Shown here: positions 1 to 10,830 of the stretch, in pieces
Layout: every line of letters starts with the position of its first letter
How positions within the stretch are numbered: the first letter of the stretch is position 1
NCBI GenBank assembly: GCA_009760855.2
Contig: WPIO01000364.1
Span: 1-62,500 of the forward strand
Length of the DNA: 62,500 nucleotides
Source of the DNA: Cristatella mucedo
Lineage: Eukaryota > Bryozoa > Phylactolaemata > Cristatellidae
Direction of reading: 5' to 3'
Made by a program: the position numbers and the translations under genes
The notes under the pieces: generated by a model
What the model was told of the DNA's origin: nothing
The model's input: the letters and a program-made list of their open reading frames with translations, nothing else
The model's database searches: none

Positions 1-332
1 AACACTGTTGGCGACAGAAGCTTTAGCTTTGCAGATCCTAGGCTGGAACTCGCTTCCACAATTCTTATACAACGACAGTTACTCTCCTGCTGCCGACTAT
101 GACACATCCATGCAAGCAGTCCTGAGCAACTACTTTCATGCTATTTACTATCAAAACTGCTCTCCTGACTCTGCCATGCTTCCCACTTTCTCTTTTTGGA
201 GTGAAATGGAGTTTGTTGGCTACCGAATGCGTACTGAAAGTAGCTTAGACTGTAAGTGTGCTATACAAAACTCCTGAGTAGCACCCACATAGTCTTTGTG
301 GCTTTGTGGAGTTACAAACATAGATACAAAGA
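1..332 (+). mobile_element. LINE-B 3' fragment
   Basis: Terminal part of the second LINE family, cut by the window edge. It encodes a degenerate copy of the ORF end seen better at 15222-15696 (the LRSCVD / VGDRSFS region), followed by the 3' UTR with 'gctttgtggagttaca'. The family's ACATT tail is missing or eroded. Frames are broken, so it is inactive. Confidence 0.7.
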
Positions 333-362
333 AGTCCAGCTCGTATCAAATTGTTGTTGCAT

Positions 363-770
363 AAATAATAATAATAATAATAATAACATGCTTGATTAAG
401 CACTTTCAAAGAACTCGATCTCTGTTTAGGCACTTTTTTAGTGGTAGTGTGCTCAATGACAAGCATAACATGGCTAGGGGTGACATGCACAGGGTCAGCC
501 TGCAAATGTTTAGTGGCAGCATGCACAGTGTTGGGTCGCAAAAGCACTTTAGAAAAAATCACAGGGACCCACTAAATGCTGTCCTAAATAGGTGTTTTTA
601 AGTTCTTTTTAAATGTGGTCAGGTCAGGGGATATTCTGACGCAGGTCGGGAGGGAGTTCCAGGCTTTGGGAGCACACGAACTTAAGGCACGGTCTCCAAA
701 GGATTTGAGGTTCCTACAAGGTATAGGTAAACGATTAGATTCTGAAAGGCAAGATTTAGACTAGAATATA
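363..770 (-). mobile_element. LINE-A 3' fragment, 5'-truncated
   Basis: Read on the minus strand, this holds the last part of the LINE-A RT ORF ([17 protein letters not shown]-type region), the 3' UTR and an (ATT)n tail, which appears as (AAT)n at 363-388. The terminal hairpin is weakened by mutation. Confidence 0.8.
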
Positions 771-797
771 GGAGCGTCACAATCATTGAATGCCGAT

Positions 798-870
798 GTC
801 TACTATCGATCGTCTATCTATCTATCGATCGTCTATCTATATATATCTATCGATATATCTATCGATCGTC
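798..870. repeat. TCTA/GATCG microsatellite
   Basis: Imperfect tandem TCTATCTATCGATCG units. The following stretch to about 1059 shows no recognisable gene or repeat. Confidence 0.75.
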
Positions 871-1473
871 TCCTTCAAGGCTTCCAAGTCAGCTCCTAGC
901 AGCCAGTGATCCTTGCTGTGCTCATTGTGCTTCTCATTGTGCTTCTTCATCAGAAAGATAGATATGTGACCAGCGAGTCCACCATTAAGGTGGCATTATC
1001 CATTCTGGACTCCTGACCCTCGATTACATATCTCCCAGGACTCATCTCCCTAAGTACTTTGCAGAAATTTAATGTCTACATTCAAGGAGGCCAGGAGGGA
1101 CTTAATTCTGAAATTCTCTCTCCTAGTCAAAGAAGACTGCTAGCCAGCTACAGACTATTACCACTGTATTACTTTTTACAGTGCATAGCTCTGGTGCCGC
1201 CTTTCGTAAATAATGCAGTAAACATGTCCATACCTTCTGATAATTGCAGTGCACCTTTTACAAAGGCTGAATTAAGGCTACTAATTAAGAAAGCATCACT
1301 ACAACGAAAGAAATTAAGCGACTTCTGCCCATGTGGCAGACCAGCTGAATTAATATATTGAAACTTCGGGGTAAAGACATTCCTGCCTGGAGTTTCCCAC
1401 CCGGACATTTCCCCTTCGACATCTCCCCGACATTTCCCGCTGGGGTAGGACATTCCCCCCACGGGTATATGGT

Positions 1474-1552
1474 ATAGGGTTTTAGAGTTTAGTGTTTAGG
1501 GTTTGGTATTAAGGGTTTAGTGTTTTAGGGTTTAGGGTTTAGAATTTAAGGC
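1474..1552 (+). repeat. Degenerate TTTAGGG-like repeats
   Basis: About ten imperfect units of GGGTTTAG/TTTAGGG lie just inside the left end of the MULE-like element. The unit differs from the usual animal telomere repeat TTAGGG by one T. The array is short, degenerate and internal, so it is not a telomere. Confidence 0.6.
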
Positions 1553-1604
1553 GGGCTGTGCCTGAGCCGTCTAAATCTAGCATTGTTCATATTTATTGCT
1601 TTAA

Positions 1605-1823
1605 TTAGTGTGTAACGAGATCTCTTGCGATCGACTTATACTCTGAGGCTTCAAGCTCATTTGCAGGAACTCGCGGCACGCCGTAACACACGCCACCTTT
1701 GACGGGTAAGAACACGCGCCTGGCGCCATCGAGTGGACCGAACTCCTGCAGGACCGAACTGTATAGCTCGCCGACGCTGCTGCTGCTGCAAGGGCTGCTG
1801 CTGCTCGCTCCATTAGAAACCAT
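1605..1823 (-). CDS. Small ORF inside the MULE-like element
   Basis: 72 codons from an ATG, starting MVSNGASSSS. It has a Ser-rich N-terminus from CTG/AGC-type triplets and then a more complex segment (LPVKGGVCYGVP near residues 40-51). It is GC-richer than its surroundings. It may be a captured host fragment, as MULEs sometimes carry, or chance. I recognise no family. Confidence 0.2.
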   Translation of the reverse strand: MVSNGASSSSPCSSSSVGELYSSVLQEFGPLDGARRVFLPVKGGVCYGVPRVPANELEASEYKSIARDLVTH

Positions 1824-4543
1824 CCTTCCAATCCTTCCATCCTTCTAATTATACTGAGCTAATTTTATTTCAATAGAGCGTGAACTTCATTCGATCATGT
1901 TTATATATATATATGATATACTACTAACTTACTTGTACTAGTTAAAAAAATTCTCGATAATATATACATATATCTCTCTATACATCTGTATTCTTAGTTA
2001 TACATTCATCAACATGGGGAAAATGTCCAACCCCGGGGGAGGAAATGTCGAGGGAAGAAATAAACTAGGGTCCACAAGGGGGGAAATATTCGAGGGGAAA
2101 CGTCCAGGGGGAAATGTCCTACAACTGAAACTTCAAATCATGCAAGTTACAATCTGGTTTTAGGCCTAATCGCTCCATAGAGTCAGCAGTACTTCGGGTG
2201 TGTGACGACATTCCTAGGAATGCAGTGTTACGTAGAGGAATTTGATTGCTTTGCTCAGTCTTTCGGCGGTGTTTGATTTTATTGATTACCAAGTATTTCT
2301 CGTACCCCTTTCATCTCTCCTGGACATCACTTGCACTGCAGTGTCACGATTATGGTCCTATAACGTAGGAGACTGTACAGTATCGATATAAATGGGCTAC
2401 GATTGTTCGAGAAACCACTTAAGTACAGGGTACCTCAGGGATCTGTATTTGATCCGCTTCTTTTCAGAGTTTATACTCTCCCTCTTGTCGACGAGATTGC
2501 CAAGCACAATCTAAGCTGTCGGATTTCTGCTGAAGGTAGTTATTTGTTCCTTCGCCACCATCCCTCCTAGCATTCCAGCACTTGTGACATTCCGTCTCGA
2601 CTTCTGGAACTGACTGCTTGCTGGTCTACCGGCCCGTGCAATCACGTTTAGTTAAATTCATTCGCTGGGTCCAGCCTACCTATCAGACTACTTCCCACCA
2701 AGAATGAAATCCTACCAACATCTTTTTTAATACAAATTGTTTAGCTATATCTCTTCCAAACTCCAAACCCTTTGGAAAACCGTTAGTACAGTTCTTATAC
2801 TCCCAATGATTGCAAGTCCCTCTCGACTGATGCCACGATATCCTACGACTCGACTTTAAAAAGCAGCTACAACCGCACTTGTTTCTTACATACTTTGACA
2901 AGTCATTGTGATACATAGATTGCGTGATTATACATGCTGATTCTGAGCATGGTACCACCAAGCACATCTCCCATGTTGATGCCGTACATGTTGTGTCTGA
3001 CCATTTCCTACTTGTTGACATTTTGCAAGTGACCACTAACCATTAGATTATCCTTCATGTACAGCAAGTGTAAAGATCCTAGATAAGATTAAGTTCTCTG
3101 AGGTAGCTATACACATGCAGTATTATTGGTAATTGTAGGAAAGGCAGCCGCACATCAACAGACTCCGTTGATAGATGAGTTATAGCATCTCTAGGATAGT
3201 AACCGATTTTAAACTCTTCTTCCAAGCTGACACAAGATAGCAGGAAGTACCATCCAAGTCGTGGAGATTCCTTTCAATTTACAAAAAACTCCTAAAGATG
3301 CTCTGGGTTAAACGCAGGCTTGAACATCGTTTCAAGAAATCGGAGTCGGATGCAGACCTAGTCAATTTCAAAGACTTCCTTCGAATTTACATCCAAAAGC
3401 TTTAAAAATCTAGGGCTTTTCTCATCCGAAACTTAAATTCCTGCCAGTCGGATTCTAAACAGATTTCTAATACAGTAAACTATCTAATGGCCAATTGTGA
3501 GAGGTCTGACCCCCAGATATTAAGGGCTCAGCCGAAAAGTTTTCAGCATTCTTTACTGAAAGAATTATGCACATTCGTGCCTTCCTAAAGCCCCCTGAGA
3601 CAAAAGCAATCACAATTCAACAACGTATGACCTTCCTTAAGAGGTTCTCCGAGGCTTCTGCACGTGATGTGGCTACCATAATAAGGTCTAGAAAAATAAG
3701 CTTGTCTCCTGAAGACCCTGTACCATCATCTCTGTGACCTTCACTGGCAGATCACATTAGCCCTGCCATAACCAAGATTTGTAATGCTTCTTTGGGAAAA
3801 AGGGGTCGTCCCCTAGTCCTTCAAATCGGCAATCGGTAGATGCATACTTAAAAAAGCCCGGATTAGATACACAGGGCCGTGCAAACTATCGCCCAATTTC
3901 CCTTCCTTCTTTCTTGTAAAAGATTCTTGAAAAAAATTGTTGCTAAGCAGCTGGTTGAACATATTGACAAAAATAGAGTCTCAGAAACATTTCAGTCAGG
4001 GTTCAAGAGGCAGGACTCGACTAAACTGCTCTCCTCCGTGTTATCAATGACATTCTACGTGGCAACGACGACAGGAATAGTACTGCCCTAGCTCTGTTAG
4101 ATCTGTCAGCTGCCTTCGATCACGATGTTCTGCAAGAACGATTCTCACCTCCTGACATAGAGGGCTCTTTTGAAGCAGTCTTTTAAATCAATTGTCTTGG
4201 TCTCACCAAAAACATGCTACCGATAGTGGCAGTAGTCTATCGCCTACCAGGTACCATATCCTCCTTTGGAGTAGATAGCTACAACACGACACTAGCTGAC
4301 ACGCAAGACGAGTTTGCACCTCTGACAAAGCGCACTGTGCGGGCCCCGCCCCCCCGCCCAGACGGCCTTTGGTTTACGACAGACATTAAACTAGCCAGGT
4401 CTACTAAACAAAAGCTTGAAAACGCATACAAAAGATCCGGACTAACTGTCCATCGACAGGTATATGAAGACTACTGTAAGTCGTACCAATCGAGCCTAGC
4501 AAAGGCTAAGTCTAGATTCTATTGAAACATTGTTGTATCACTG

Positions 4544-5335
4544 ATGCACAATCCAAAAATGCTGATGTCGACAATAAACCATCTCCTCAACCGTTCCCAG
4601 ATCAGCTCCTTACCTGATGATCCTTGTGATGATCTAGCCGATCGCTTCTCTCGATTCTTTGTGCAGAAGATAGACAAGATCAGGGAATCCATCCCTGCGA
4701 TGACAACCTCCCCACTAGAATGCTGTTCCTCGGTTCCTGGCTGCACCTCAATGTCTGCATTTAAGCAGGTCAGTAGTGATCTAGTCCTAAAGTTCGTATC
4801 GCAATCAAAGAAGACAATAAGTCATCTGGACCCTATTCCCACTGTCCTACTCCTACGTTGCATTGATCTGCTGCTGCCATGCATAGCTAACACCATCAAT
4901 ATGTCATTAGCCTCAGGTCATGTCCGAGCACCTTTCAAAAAAGCTGTAGTCAGGCCTCTTCTCAAGAAAGCAACACTAAACGAAGAGAACTTGAGCAACT
5001 ACCACCCAGTCTCCCTTCTACCATTCCTATAAAAGAAAATGGAACGGGTCGTGGCAGACCAGCTAAACTCATCTATCGAAACCTCACACCTTGCTAGTAA
5101 GTTCCAGTCTGGCTTTAGAGCTAATCACTCCACAGAGTCAGCATTGCATAGGGTATACAACGACCTACTTAGGAATGCAGACATGGGTAGAGTGTCTCTG
5201 CTTGTTTTGCTCGTTCTTTCGGCAGCTTTTGACACCATCGATCACAAAGTTCTTCTAGAGCGCCTCTCATCTCGCCTGGGCATCACTGGCACTGCTCTGC
5301 CGTGGTTCAGGTCCTATCTCAGTGGAAGAATCTAG
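4544..5335 (+). pseudogene. LINE-A RT, N-terminal part (stop-interrupted)
   Basis: Two frames, 4544-5032 and 5039-5335, together encode the pre-RT linker and RT fingers/palm: MHNPKMLMS, NYHPVSLLPF, FQSGFRANHSTES, and motif A, mutated here from LLDLSAAFD to LLVLSAAFD. The change affects the first of the catalytic aspartates expected in the family. The fragment stops before motif B. Confidence 0.75.
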
Positions 5336-5344
5336 AGTATTGAC

Positions 5345-6349
5345 GTGAATGGACAAAGATCATCTGAATTACCTCTGAAATATGGAGTACCTCAGGGCTC
5401 CGTGCTAGGTCCGGTTCTTTTCACGGTTTATACTCTATCTCTTGCTGATGTGATTGCCAAGCACAATCTAGGCTTTCACTTCTATGCGGATGACACTCAG
5501 TTGTACCTTTGCTTTGATCCCTCCCTGCCTTCGAGCACCTCAAATTCTCTAAACTCACTTGCTGCATGCAGTGATGACATCCACACAGGGATGGCAGCAA
5601 GCTTTCTAAAACTAAACGATTACAAAACTAACTTACTAGTTATGGGCAAACCCCGTGTGATTCAGAGATTGGAAAGGCTGTCTCTCATAATTGGCTCTGC
5701 CAGCATATCTCCTGTCGAATCAGCTCGAAATCTAGGTGTCATATTTCAAAGCGACCTCTCGTTAGACAACCATATCAGCTCGACAGTCAAATCTGCCCAT
5801 TCTCAGCTTCATAACATTGCCAAAATTCGGGCTTGTTTAGATAAGGCTACCACGTCTAAGTTGGTCAATGCATTCGTGACATCTTGTCTCGACTTCTGCA
5901 ATTCACTGCTTACTGTCCTACCAGCATGTGCGATCAGGCGATTGCAGCTGGTGCAAAACTCTGCAGCTAGGCTTGTCTGTCGTGAGCATCGCAGTTGCCA
6001 CATTATTCCACTTCTCGCCGACCTGCACTGGCTACCAGTCAAGCAACGGATTGACTTCAAGGTTTTGTCGCTCACTTTTAGGTCCCTTCATTCTATGGCT
6101 CCAGCCTATCTGTCCGACATACTCCCCCAACAGGCCAAGCATCGTACCACCCGATTTTCGGAATCCAACAGTCTAGAAATACATCGTACAAACCTTAAAT
6201 CCTTTGGAGACCGTGCATTCAGTTCGTATGCTCCCAAAGCCTGGAACTCCCTCCCGACCTGCGTCAGAACATCCCCTGACCTGACCACATTTAAAAGGAA
6301 CTTCAAAAAAACACACCTATTTAAGACAGCATTTAGTGGGTCCCTGTGA
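5345..6349 (+). pseudogene. LINE-A RT C-terminal half
   Basis: A 334-codon open frame. [10 protein letters not shown] sits at residues 15-24 and the catalytic [10 protein letters not shown] near 46-55, followed by the thumb ([20 protein letters not shown]) and the conserved C-terminus ([32 protein letters not shown]). It ends just before the 3' UTR. A TAG just upstream separates it from motif A, so no full RT is encoded. Confidence 0.75.
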
Positions 6350-6640
6350 TTCGTCCTTCACGTGCTTATGGTTGCTGACACTGTGCATGCTGCCACTAAC
6401 CACATTTGCATGCTGACCCTGTGCAGGTCACCCCTAACCATGTTATTCATTTTGTTTCCTTTTTAAGCACGATTTTACTTACCGTTCAATTGCATTTCCC
6501 TTTTCAGCAAATGTAAAGCGACTAGAAAGAGATTAGGTACTTTGAGGGCGCTTTATCAAGTACATTATTATTATTATTATTAACGATTGAGAACAACGAT
6601 CGGTCTGGCAGACGAAGCACTGGAGTAGTTTAAATCGTAC

Positions 6641-7194
6641 TTGTCCGACCGTGTTCAATCCGTGTCCTGTGGGGGTCAGGTCTCACCCACGAGACGGGTC
6701 ACCTGTGGAGTCCCTCAAGGGTCCGTACTCGGTCCCTTGCTGTTGCCCATTTACACTCAACCTCTGGGAAAATTGATTAAGGCCCATGGGATAGGATATC
6801 AATTTTATGCTGATGATACTCAGCTGTATTTGTCAATCAAACCGTCGGAATCTGCTGCAGCAACTGAGAAGCTGAATGCTTGCCTTATCGACATTCGATC
6901 CTGGATGTCGGAAAACTTCTTGAAATTAAATGACGATAAAACCGAACTGCTGCTAGTAGGACACTCTAAGGGTGTGGCTGGATTAAAAGGCTTTGCCCTT
7001 CTAATAGGTAGTGCTATTGTGCGACCATCACCGCATGCTCGAAATATAGGCGTCGTTTTCGATAGCTGCCTAAATTTTAAAAGCTTCATTCCGAAGACTG
7101 CTTCTATAGCTAGCGAACACGTCCGATCCTTATCCAAGATTAGGAGGTGTCTTCCAGAGTGGCTTGTAAAAAACTTAACTAACTCCTTAGTTAT
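6641..7194 (+). pseudogene. LINE-B RT fragment
   Basis: An open frame with [22 protein letters not shown] and the thumb motif [16 protein letters not shown]. It belongs to a family distinct from LINE-A ([20 protein letters not shown] instead of the [14 protein letters not shown] region). The frame is cut by the SINE-1 insertion after 'LTNSLVM'; translation beyond 7195 is SINE sequence. The LINE frame resumes at 7352 (SRLDYCNS). Confidence 0.7.
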
Positions 7195-7195
7195 G

Positions 7196-7351
7196 CAGAA
7201 CTGGTTTGTCGCGGCTGTTAAGGTGCTCGCCCCGACAAAGGTCTTGCTGAGGTCGCCGGCTCAAGCCCCAAGGCATATGTGAAGCACCTGACGAGTGATT
7301 AAGTTCTCTTTGGGCACTATACAAATTAATTATATATAATTATATATTCTG
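7196..7351 (+). mobile_element. SINE-1 inserted in LINE-B
   Basis: tRNA-like head with an A-box-like segment (gctgttaaggtgctcgcc) and a degenerate B box (ggctcaagccc), then a tail matching the LINE-A hairpin region (gattaagttctctttgggc) and an AT-rich end. The LINE-B frame reads SLVM before it and SRLDYCNS after it, which fixes the insertion site to within a few bases. Confidence 0.75.
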
Positions 7352-8057
7352 TCTCGGCTTGATTATTGCAATTCCCTTTAGGCTGGGCTACCAAAGAAAG
7401 CAACTAGGCCACTGCAGCTGACTTTGAATATTGCTGCAAGGCTAGTCTTGAAGTCTCTGAAGTTTGAGCTCGCGTCACCTTTGCTAAAAGAGCTAGGATG
7501 GATGCCGGTTGAGCAACTAATAAAGAGCAAAGTTTTTAAGCTGACCCACAAGGCCTGCCACGGCTTGGCCCCTTTGTACCTAGCTGAACTGCTGCACCAT
7601 TTTCAGCCTGTTTGCTCCCTCAGGTCCTGTGTAGACAGTAACTTAGCTGTTCCATTCCTCTGCTTAAACACTGTTGGGGACAGTAGCTTTTGCTAGGCAG
7701 GTACTAGACTGTGTAACTCGCCTCCACATTTCTTATGCACTGACAACTACTCTCCTGCTGCCGACTGTGGCTCAATCTTTTCAGCAATCATGAGCTGCTA
7801 CTTCTATGCTAGTCACTACCTCAACTGTTCCCCTGACTCTGCTATGCTTCCCACTTTCTCTTTGCTGCTGAAACGAATTTTGTTGGCTACCGAATGTATA
7901 CCCAAAGATGCTTGGGCTGTGAGTGTGGTATACAAAACTCGCCTGCCTAACACCCAAAGGGTCTTTATTACTTTGTACGCTTACAGAAGGAGATACATTA
8001 CATTACATTACTAAAAGCTCATAAAGAATAAATTTGGGTACTAACAGTGGCCTACAC

Positions 8058-8306
8058 TTAAGCCTCTTTTACTAACCAAGCCTGAGCTTTCAAGTTCAGC
8101 TGCTGGTTGATGAAGGCTAGCTGCCGATTTCTTTTTTCCAAACAATCTACGACGTCCAAACTGGTAATGCAGCATTCTGTAAAAGACGTCTGCCTATGAT
8201 GTGCCTCTACAAAGTCGTCGTGAGGCTTAAGCGTCCGAGCGATGCCTATCTCCCGGTAGAGATGCAACGAGAAACGCACTGTCATAAGGAATCTTGGTAG
8301 AACGAA
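8058..8306 (-). CDS. Candidate host exon, unknown product
   Basis: An open frame of 82 codons plus TAA follows a possible acceptor (GTTCTATAG) at 8307-8315. An ATG lies 21 bp inside. The second half is a charged helix (LDVVDCLEKRNRQLAFINQQ). It matches no repeat in the window and its composition looks protein-like. It could be a terminal exon or chance. No family recognised. Confidence 0.3.
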   Translation of the reverse strand, partial: FVLPRFLMTVRFSLHLYREIGIARTLKPHDDFVEAHHRQTSFTECCITSLDVVDCLEKRNRQLAFINQQLNLKAQAWLVKEA

Positions 8307-8433
8307 CTATAGAACAGCAACCCGACATTGAGATTAAACCTTAATCGTACATGAAAAGGCACTTGCTTAGCGCATTTTAATAATGTCAACTCAGGTCAGC
8401 TGTTAATACAATTTATATTCGTCTTTCTTGCAG

Positions 8434-8610
8434 GGCCTGAAGCTCTGCTCCTTAGATACACCTCAGGGTCACACCACTTTCTGGGCACAACTTGGAAAAG
8501 GACTGCATAACGGCTGTGAAAGTATTTTTAGGACCTTAAGATTAGCAAGGCCTCACACCGCTCGGCTTGACTCTCATGCTGCAATCGATTGCAATGACCA
8601 GAACAATTAA
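8434..8610 (+). CDS. Candidate 3' terminal exon, unknown product
   Basis: A strong pyrimidine-rich acceptor (ATTCGTCTTTCTTGCAG, 8417-8433) is followed by 58 codons and TAA, starting GLKLCSLDTPQGHTTFW. The acceptor is the main evidence; no upstream exon was found in the window. Unknown family. Confidence 0.28.
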   Translation, partial: GLKLCSLDTPQGHTTFWAQLGKGLHNGCESIFRTLRLARPHTARLDSHAAIDCNDQNN

Positions 8611-8762
8611 AACAATCCACATGCGATGGCTAAGCTAGGCACTGATCGCAGGTGGAAGTTCCGGTCTGTCGAATATTTTGGGCCAGCCAGATCTATGAGA
8701 GGTCCTGTATTGGCAGACTGATTAACTTGTTCGGGTTCTACAGGGTTTTGGTGTTCCAAAAA

Positions 8763-8810
8763 GAGGATACAATGACCGACGTTCCCTTGAACGTCGGTCA
8801 TTGTATCCTC
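8763..8810. ncRNA. Perfect 22-bp hairpin with 4-nt loop
   Basis: Arms 8763-8784 and 8789-8810 are exact reverse complements separated by cctt. Pairing stops exactly at both ends. On the minus strand the hairpin is preceded by T9 and followed at once by T5 (8758-8762), a Pol III-type stop, giving the layout of a short-hairpin RNA. No A/B-box promoter was found nearby. It could equally be a small palindromic insertion. Expression is unknown. Confidence 0.35.
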
Positions 8811-8875
8811 AAAAAAAAATTTCAGGACATAAATCGCACCAGTAATCATGTGGAAAAAATTAGTGATTTTATCTA

Positions 8876-10735
8876 ATTAGTAAGGAGCATAGCAGCCAGC
8901 TAGCTGGTAAGGCTGTGTGGGCTCAGAGGTCTCCAGGATGCTGAACATATGGCACTGAAAGAACTTTTACATCCCGGGTTGAACTGCACTTTGTGTAAAG
9001 CTTCGACTCAATGCCTAAAGCCAATGGTCAAGCATGTTCAAAAGTAATACAATGCAATGGCCCAGACCACCTCAGCTATCGACTGATATGCCAAACAAAA
9101 CAAAATAATCGAAGCCATCTGATAATCAGTATCACAAGGCTCCAGCCTTGAATGCCTATTGGTACATATTTAGACAGACAAATGTGATGGCACATCGAAA
9201 GCTTGATGTGATGCACAAGGGCTGCAAAGGTCAATACCGGTGGTCACCCGGTCGAGTTCGGCAATCTAAATCGGACTAAATGATCAACTAGAATTGTGAT
9301 GCGACCAGAGTTTCTGCACATGCATCTGCTACGAAAGCTGAAAAAAGCTTTGCAACCTAATATATACAAATAAGCACACGAATGTCTAACCTTGCGATCA
9401 GGACACCAAATGGTAATGACCGAACCTTTGCAGACTAATCGTATGCCTACACTGTGCACAATTGCTAATGCCGATCGCATACATTAAGTGACTTCGTTCA
9501 CCTGCATATTACAGATGCTAACTATTGCATTTATAGAATGTCACATGAAAAAATATAGGGACTCTATTGTACAACGTAAAATAAGTATACTATTTGCAAG
9601 AACATTTTCATTCCAAAATAGCTTGATATTCGTGCAGTCATCGCATTTATCTGTTATTTCATCATATCAATCACAATTTCAATATAAATTTCGGAGGTGA
9701 CTCCGATGCTTGAAACTGAAGCAGACTCGCGAACATCACGCACATATACATGCATCTGCATACATGCTACGACCCTTTTAAATAACATGTAATTATTCGT
9801 CTCGGTAATGACGGGCAAAACACTTAGTATGACACTTTTGGAGTCAGTGACCGATTATTTCCAAATGGTGAACGACTAAGTTATTAAGTGGCAGTTTTGG
9901 GTGCCGAACACCATTTTGCCTCAGGCCCGGATTGAATTCGCAATCTCCGGGTTACTGAACAAGTGTCCTTAATCAATTGAGCTACAGAGACTAGCCTATA
10001 CCAGTAAATACATGCCTTAAAGGCTTTCTCTGAAGATAGGCACTAGCTTGGTTTTTTAAGCAGCGTCTGCCAAGGTGGTGACCAGCACCGAGACGTTCAG
10101 TTCAAATAAAATATGCACACGACAAAGTAGATCTGCACCTGAAGGAAAGACTTGACGGAATTCATTTTTGTCATACGATAGAGCACCCGTAGTATACCTG
10201 CCTTCGCCCACTACAGCCAGTGACATAGCAGGCAGGACGAATCTTGGACAAACAGCTCACTACCTGTATTATTTTTACGGCCGCAACTATTTCCTTTTCA
10301 CTAGTACTCACTATTCACTAGCATAGTCAGCGTGTTCCTTAGCTAGTCATCAAGATTCAGCATAAAAGGTTCTATCTTAACAACGTGGTAACTTCAATAA
10401 TGCCAGAAATTCAAAGCGATAACAATTTAGGCATTGTTACCTTTTGAGCTGATGGTACCAGTTTTCGACTGACGATCAGAAATGCATATTTCATTTAGAA
10501 GTGTTCTACAATAGTAAATATCGCACGAACTGAACATAATCTCCAAGAGAGGCACTAAAAAAGTCAACTGATCAATCCCTGCCAGGCTATGCAGGCTGCT
10601 ATTCTCATCATGCTAAAGCATGCTCGAGATTCGTTTAAACGGCATTCACAAATCCGACTTGTATTAGCAACTAGGCAAGTCTAGGCTAACACATGCCTAG
10701 AGGACTTGGGCACCAGATGCGATTTCGGCAACAAT
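8876..10735. other. Non-coding stretch without recognised features
   Basis: No convincing exon or repeat family. One tRNA-like remnant is possible on the minus strand at about 9915-10000 (D-arm-like 'tagctcaattgattaagg' when reversed); it is too degenerate to call a gene. Confidence 0.5.
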
Positions 10736-10736
10736 C

Positions 10737-10830
10737 TAGCTAATAATGATAATAATAATAATAGCAATGATGCATTTGATAGCACCCTTAAAGAACTAAA
10801 TCTCTCTAGGCACTCTACAGATGGAGCATA
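10737..10830 (-). mobile_element. LINE-A tail fragment
   Basis: An (AAT)n run followed by the reversed hairpin region (aagaactaaatctctctaggcac). Only the last ~90 bp of LINE-A are present. Confidence 0.6.

Larger units (their letters stand above)
1368..2125. mobile_element. Non-autonomous DNA transposon, MULE-like
   Basis: A 758-bp insertion inside a decayed LINE-A, bounded on both sides by the 9-bp direct repeat TGAAACTTC (1359-1367 and 2126-2134). The ends are related inverted repeats: the left opens GGGGTAAAGACATT, and the right read inward opens GTTGTAGGACATTT. Both carry repeated GGACATTTCCCC-type motifs. A 9-bp duplication, a terminal G and long internally repetitive termini are typical of the Mutator/MULE superfamily. 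The interior has TTTAGGG-like repeats and a minus-strand ORF (1605-1823). No transposase frame is visible. Confidence 0.7.
1060..3135 (+). mobile_element. Decayed LINE-A copy split by a DNA transposon
   Basis: LINE-A sequence is recognisable on both sides of the insertion at 1368-2125. Before it lies the region matching LLRCIDLLLP...APFKKA of better copies. After it come the ANHSTES region, a GVPQGS-like stretch and, at 3065-3130, an eroded 3' hairpin with 'attattgg'. Many stops and frameshifts make it an old copy. Confidence 0.7.
4144..6581 (+). mobile_element. LINE-A copy nested in LINE-B, with target-site duplication
   Basis: Flanked by a perfect 7-bp direct repeat AACGATT (4137-4143 and 6582-6588). 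The copy is 5'-truncated, starting near the end of the endonuclease region (VVYRLPG), then the linker, RT and C-terminal domain, 3' UTR, hairpin (about 6518-6556) and an ATT tail. In-frame stops at about 4524 and 5031 and a TAG at about 5333 split the ORF. By eye it is very similar to the copies at 26748, 34296 and 40195. Confidence 0.85.
3270..8012 (+). mobile_element. LINE-B, long copy interrupted by LINE-A and SINE-1
   Basis: The left part (to 4143) holds the EN-RT linker and early RT with many stops. The right part (from 6582) resumes with the fingers/palm, [10 protein letters not shown] at about 6706-6735, YADD near 6815, and the ORF end at 7352-7696. The 3' UTR ends in ACATT repeats at 7990-8012. 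Removing the LINE-A insertion joins the frame across CAAGAACGATT/GAGAAC. A SINE-1 splits it again at 7196-7351. This is the best view of LINE-B here; it is inactive. Confidence 0.75.

Noticed and set aside
1474-1552. Telomere or plant origin suggested by TTTAGGG units
   Set aside because: The array is short, degenerate and lies inside a transposon; LINE types and Ig/TM exons point to an animal.
5809-6306. Antisense ORFs within LINE-A (for example 5809-6075, 32543-32830, 41889-42155)
   Set aside because: They recur opposite the conserved RT frame in several copies and are shadows of it.
8763-8810. Bacterial-type terminator
   Set aside because: Hairpin plus T run resembles one, but the DNA is eukaryotic.
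9915-10000. Minus-strand tRNA gene
   Set aside because: D-arm-like sequence is present but the anticodon and T arms do not pair properly and the B box is mutated; at most a SINE/tRNA remnant.
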